Shown piece by piece: positions 6,466 through 7,600 of a DNA stretch of 7,600 nucleotides; within the stretch, counting starts at the first letter, position 1, and every line of letters starts with the position of its first letter. Location of the stretch: contig JAEWPS010000003.1 of NCBI GenBank assembly GCA_023460515.1, forward strand, positions 1 to 7,600, in the 5' to 3' direction. Made by a program: the position numbers and the translations under genes. A model generated the notes under the pieces. That model was given only the letters and a program-made list of their open reading frames with translations. It was not told the origin of the DNA and did not search any database. The DNA is from Bacillota bacterium (lineage in GTDB: Bacteria; Bacillota; Clostridia; TANB77; CAG-465).

Positions 6466-7193
6466 ATAGCTACAAATTATACGCAGTAAACTACGCTGAT
6501 CCAGCATACGAATTCCGTCGCAAAGTAAATACCGATTCACTCAAAAAATTTGGAAAAGTGGATGAAGTGTTTGAATATGGTTCAGCAAGCATCCCCGAAT
6601 TCATTGAAGCTCATCCTGATTTGTTTAAATACAAATTCGGAGCAGGCATGCATTCTTGGAAGCCTTATATCATTTTAAAGGCACTTGACAATATCAAAGA
6701 CGGTGATTGGCTGTTTTATTGTGACTGCGGTGCAGAGATTATAGACGATGTACATAAGTTGACAGACCATGCAATAACAGATGGTGAAGACTTTATGGTG
6801 TTCCAACTGCTTTGGGCTACCACACGAGAGTACACAAAAGCGGAAGTCATTAGGTGGCTTTATGTGGAGAATCCCGATTTGCCGCAGGTGTTAAGTGGAT
6901 TCATCTTTATGAAAAAGAATACCAAAACCGTCGCCTTGATTCAAGAATGGCTTAACTTATGTATAGTGGAAAAGTACATTGCATGTGAACGTTTTGATGA
7001 GACAATACCTAATGACCCGATTTTTAAAGTGCATCGTGACGATCAGTCGTTACTTGACATCGTTGTTCGCAAACACGGCATACGCCCCTATCGCGACCCG
7101 TCGGACTACGGTCTGCGCAGCTATTTCTGGCAACCCTTGGGGAAAGACGAGCGGCGGAGCGATTATCCCGTAGTGGTGCTGTCGTTCCGGTGA
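6462..7193 (+). CDS. glycosyltransferase-like polysaccharide protein, cut short by an in-frame TGA
   Basis: The 243 residues look like a GT-A-type nucleotide-sugar transferase of the kind common in Bacteroidales capsule loci. Visible features are the N-terminal strand YKLYAVNYAD, GAGMHSWKPYIILKAL (60-75), DGDWLFYCDCGAEI (80-93), where D88-C-G replaces a canonical DxD motif, VLSGFIFMKKN (143-153), and HRDDQSLLDIVVRKHG (191-206). There is no membrane segment, so it would act in the cytoplasm on the lipid-linked repeat unit; donor and acceptor are unknown. The start is an ATGA overlap with the preceding remnant. The stop is unusual: directly after TGA 7191-7193 the same frame stays open for another 49 codons that look coding, so this is probably a nonsense-truncated version of a protein of about 293 residues. 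The catalytic region is upstream of the stop, so activity may survive. Family membership is from motif pattern only. Confidence 0.7.
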   Translation: MNSYKLYAVNYADPAYEFRRKVNTDSLKKFGKVDEVFEYGSASIPEFIEAHPDLFKYKFGAGMHSWKPYIILKALDNIKDGDWLFYCDCGAEIIDDVHKLTDHAITDGEDFMVFQLLWATTREYTKAEVIRWLYVENPDLPQVLSGFIFMKKNTKTVALIQEWLNLCIVEKYIACERFDETIPNDPIFKVHRDDQSLLDIVVRKHGIRPYRDPSDYGLRSYFWQPLGKDERRSDYPVVVLSFR

Positions 7194-7343
7194 GCCGATG
7201 CAGCAGAATACAAGAAGACATATTTCCAACGCTATCGCCTATGGCAATTATGCTTAGGACATTATGGTATCTACCGCAGGATCAAGAAACTCTTGATAAA
7301 AGCCGGAATATTGAGACGCGAACCTTCTGGTTTAGGTATATGA
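7194..7343 (+). pseudogene. C-terminal part of the glycosyltransferase-like gene beyond the in-frame TGA
   Basis: The same frame continues after the TGA as ADAAEYKKTYFQRYRLWQLC, then a Tyr- and Lys/Arg-rich tail (GIYRRIKKLLIKAGILRRE) to a TGA at 7341-7343. This basic, amphipathic composition is typical of the end of such transferases and unlike random non-coding DNA. One base change, for example GGA to TGA, would explain the break. There is no start codon of its own with the right context, so it is unlikely to be made separately unless readthrough occurs. Confidence 0.6.
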
Positions 7344-7405
7344 CACCAGTACACTGCAACCTACGCTCACTTAACTTGCCGAAGAAGATCGGGTGTATAC
7401 TACAG

Positions 7406-7438
7406 ATTGTAGAATGGTAGGTTCACATCATACCTTTG
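7406..7438 (+). promoter_or_regulatory. Bacteroides-type promoter candidate before the gene at 7488
   Basis: TACCTTTG (7431-7438) is an exact match to the Bacteroides -7 consensus TAnnTTTG. ATTG (7406-7409), one base off the -33 TTTG, lies 21 bases upstream. It sits in the only sizeable gap of the polysaccharide region, 49 bases before the ATG at 7488, so that gene may be transcribed independently of the upstream operon. A short dyad, CTACA-GAT-TGTAG (7400-7412), overlaps the -33 element and could be an operator. Confidence 0.45.
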
Positions 7439-7478
7439 TAGCATTTCGGATTAAATTATAAAAGGACATTTAAAATTC

Positions 7479-7483
7479 AAGGA
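7479..7483 (+). promoter_or_regulatory. ribosome binding site for the gene at 7488
   Basis: AAGGA lies 4 bases before the ATG at 7488, a clearer Shine-Dalgarno-like site than other genes here have. It supports that ATG as the start. Confidence 0.4.
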
Positions 7484-7487
7484 ATTC

Positions 7488-7600
7488 ATGAAACTTAGAC
7501 TTTTTGGACCAGGTGGTCGTGTATGGCGATTGGCTTTCCGAATAAAACATACCGCTAAATCATTAAAGTACAGACAATTATACAATATAAAGGGGGGGGG
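7488..7600 (+). CDS. 5' end of a gene of uncertain function, running into a poly-G tract (partial at right edge)
   Basis: Only 37 complete codons are visible: MKLRLFGPGGRVWRLAFRIK, then HTAKSLKYRQLYNIKGG and the run of G. The basic, aromatic beginning with a YRQLYN segment is reminiscent of the N-terminal lead of serine-acetyltransferase-like hexapeptide proteins in polysaccharide loci, but too little is present to assign a family. The start is supported by AAGGA 4 bases upstream and the promoter candidate at 7406-7438. From codon 35 the frame enters nine consecutive G, so a gain or loss of one G would shift the frame of everything downstream. Confidence 0.5.
   Translation, partial: MKLRLFGPGGRVWRLAFRIKHTAKSLKYRQLYNIKGG
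7592..7600 (+). repeat. poly-G homopolymer tract at the right edge
   Basis: At least nine G in a row occupy the last bases, inside the predicted frame after codon 34. The true length is unknown because the window stops here. It may be a slipped-strand phase-variation tract or a two-colour-sequencing poly-G artefact at a contig end. Confidence 0.6.

Noticed and set aside
7190..7420. 76-codon + strand frame beginning at the glycosyltransferase stop (ATG-type overlap)
   Set aside because: The frame continuing directly from the glycosyltransferase (7194-7343) has far better coding character, so this is an out-of-frame reading of the same region.
7358..7423. AACCTAC / GTAGGTT inverted repeat considered as ends of an invertible promoter
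   Set aside because: The arms are only 7 bp, do not extend in either direction and enclose only part of the promoter candidate (the -7 element lies outside), so inversion would not act as a switch.
1..7600. CRISPR array, tRNA, rRNA or riboswitch
   Set aside because: No regularly spaced direct repeats, no cloverleaf-like tRNA pattern, no rRNA-like conserved stretch and no familiar riboswitch core were seen on either strand.

Overview
The window looks like part of a surface-polysaccharide (capsule or O-antigen type) locus from a gut Bacteroidales bacterium, most likely Bacteroides, Phocaeicola or Parabacteroides. The reasons are a degenerate copy of the AAA-ATPase/PD-(D/E)XK gene family that is abundant in these genomes, polysaccharide genes that overlap or nearly touch, weak or absent Shine-Dalgarno sites, and one good match to the Bacteroides promoter element TAnnTTTG. 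This assignment rests on recognising families by eye; no database search was run. All credible genes read on the + strand.

Positions 1-1121 form a decayed flank. A gene tail enters from the left (3-101), with a second protein-like stretch one frame back (101-256), joined at an A_AAA_AAG heptamer. After about 170 bases with no gene but several small palindromes comes a pseudogene (429-1121). It keeps the P-loop end and the nuclease end of an AAA-ATPase/PD-(D/E)XK protein but lacks its start codon and, by recalled family layout, roughly half of its middle.

Positions 1122-1269 are an AT-rich intergenic stretch dense in inverted repeats, with one possible weak promoter. It leads into the polysaccharide cluster at 1270-7343: a Wzx-like flippase, a membrane acyltransferase (family 3), a left-handed beta-helix hexapeptide acyltransferase, a membrane-anchored PIG-L/LmbE-type deacetylase with C-terminal beta-rich domains, the last quarter or less of a second family-3 acyltransferase, and a glycosyltransferase-like gene interrupted near its end by an in-frame TGA. 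Junctions are -1, -7, +3, -19 and -4 bases, so this is very probably one transcription unit. A plausible division of labour is that the glycosyltransferase helps build the repeat unit, the acyltransferases and the deacetylase adjust its acyl substituents, and Wzx flips the lipid-linked unit across the inner membrane.

Positions 7344-7487 are intergenic and hold the best promoter candidate. A new gene starts at 7488 and runs off the window. Its codons 35 onward lie in a run of nine G at the very edge, which would be a candidate phase-variation tract if it is real and not a sequencing or contig-end artefact. The general picture is a mosaic, recombination-prone polysaccharide locus with at least three broken genes.
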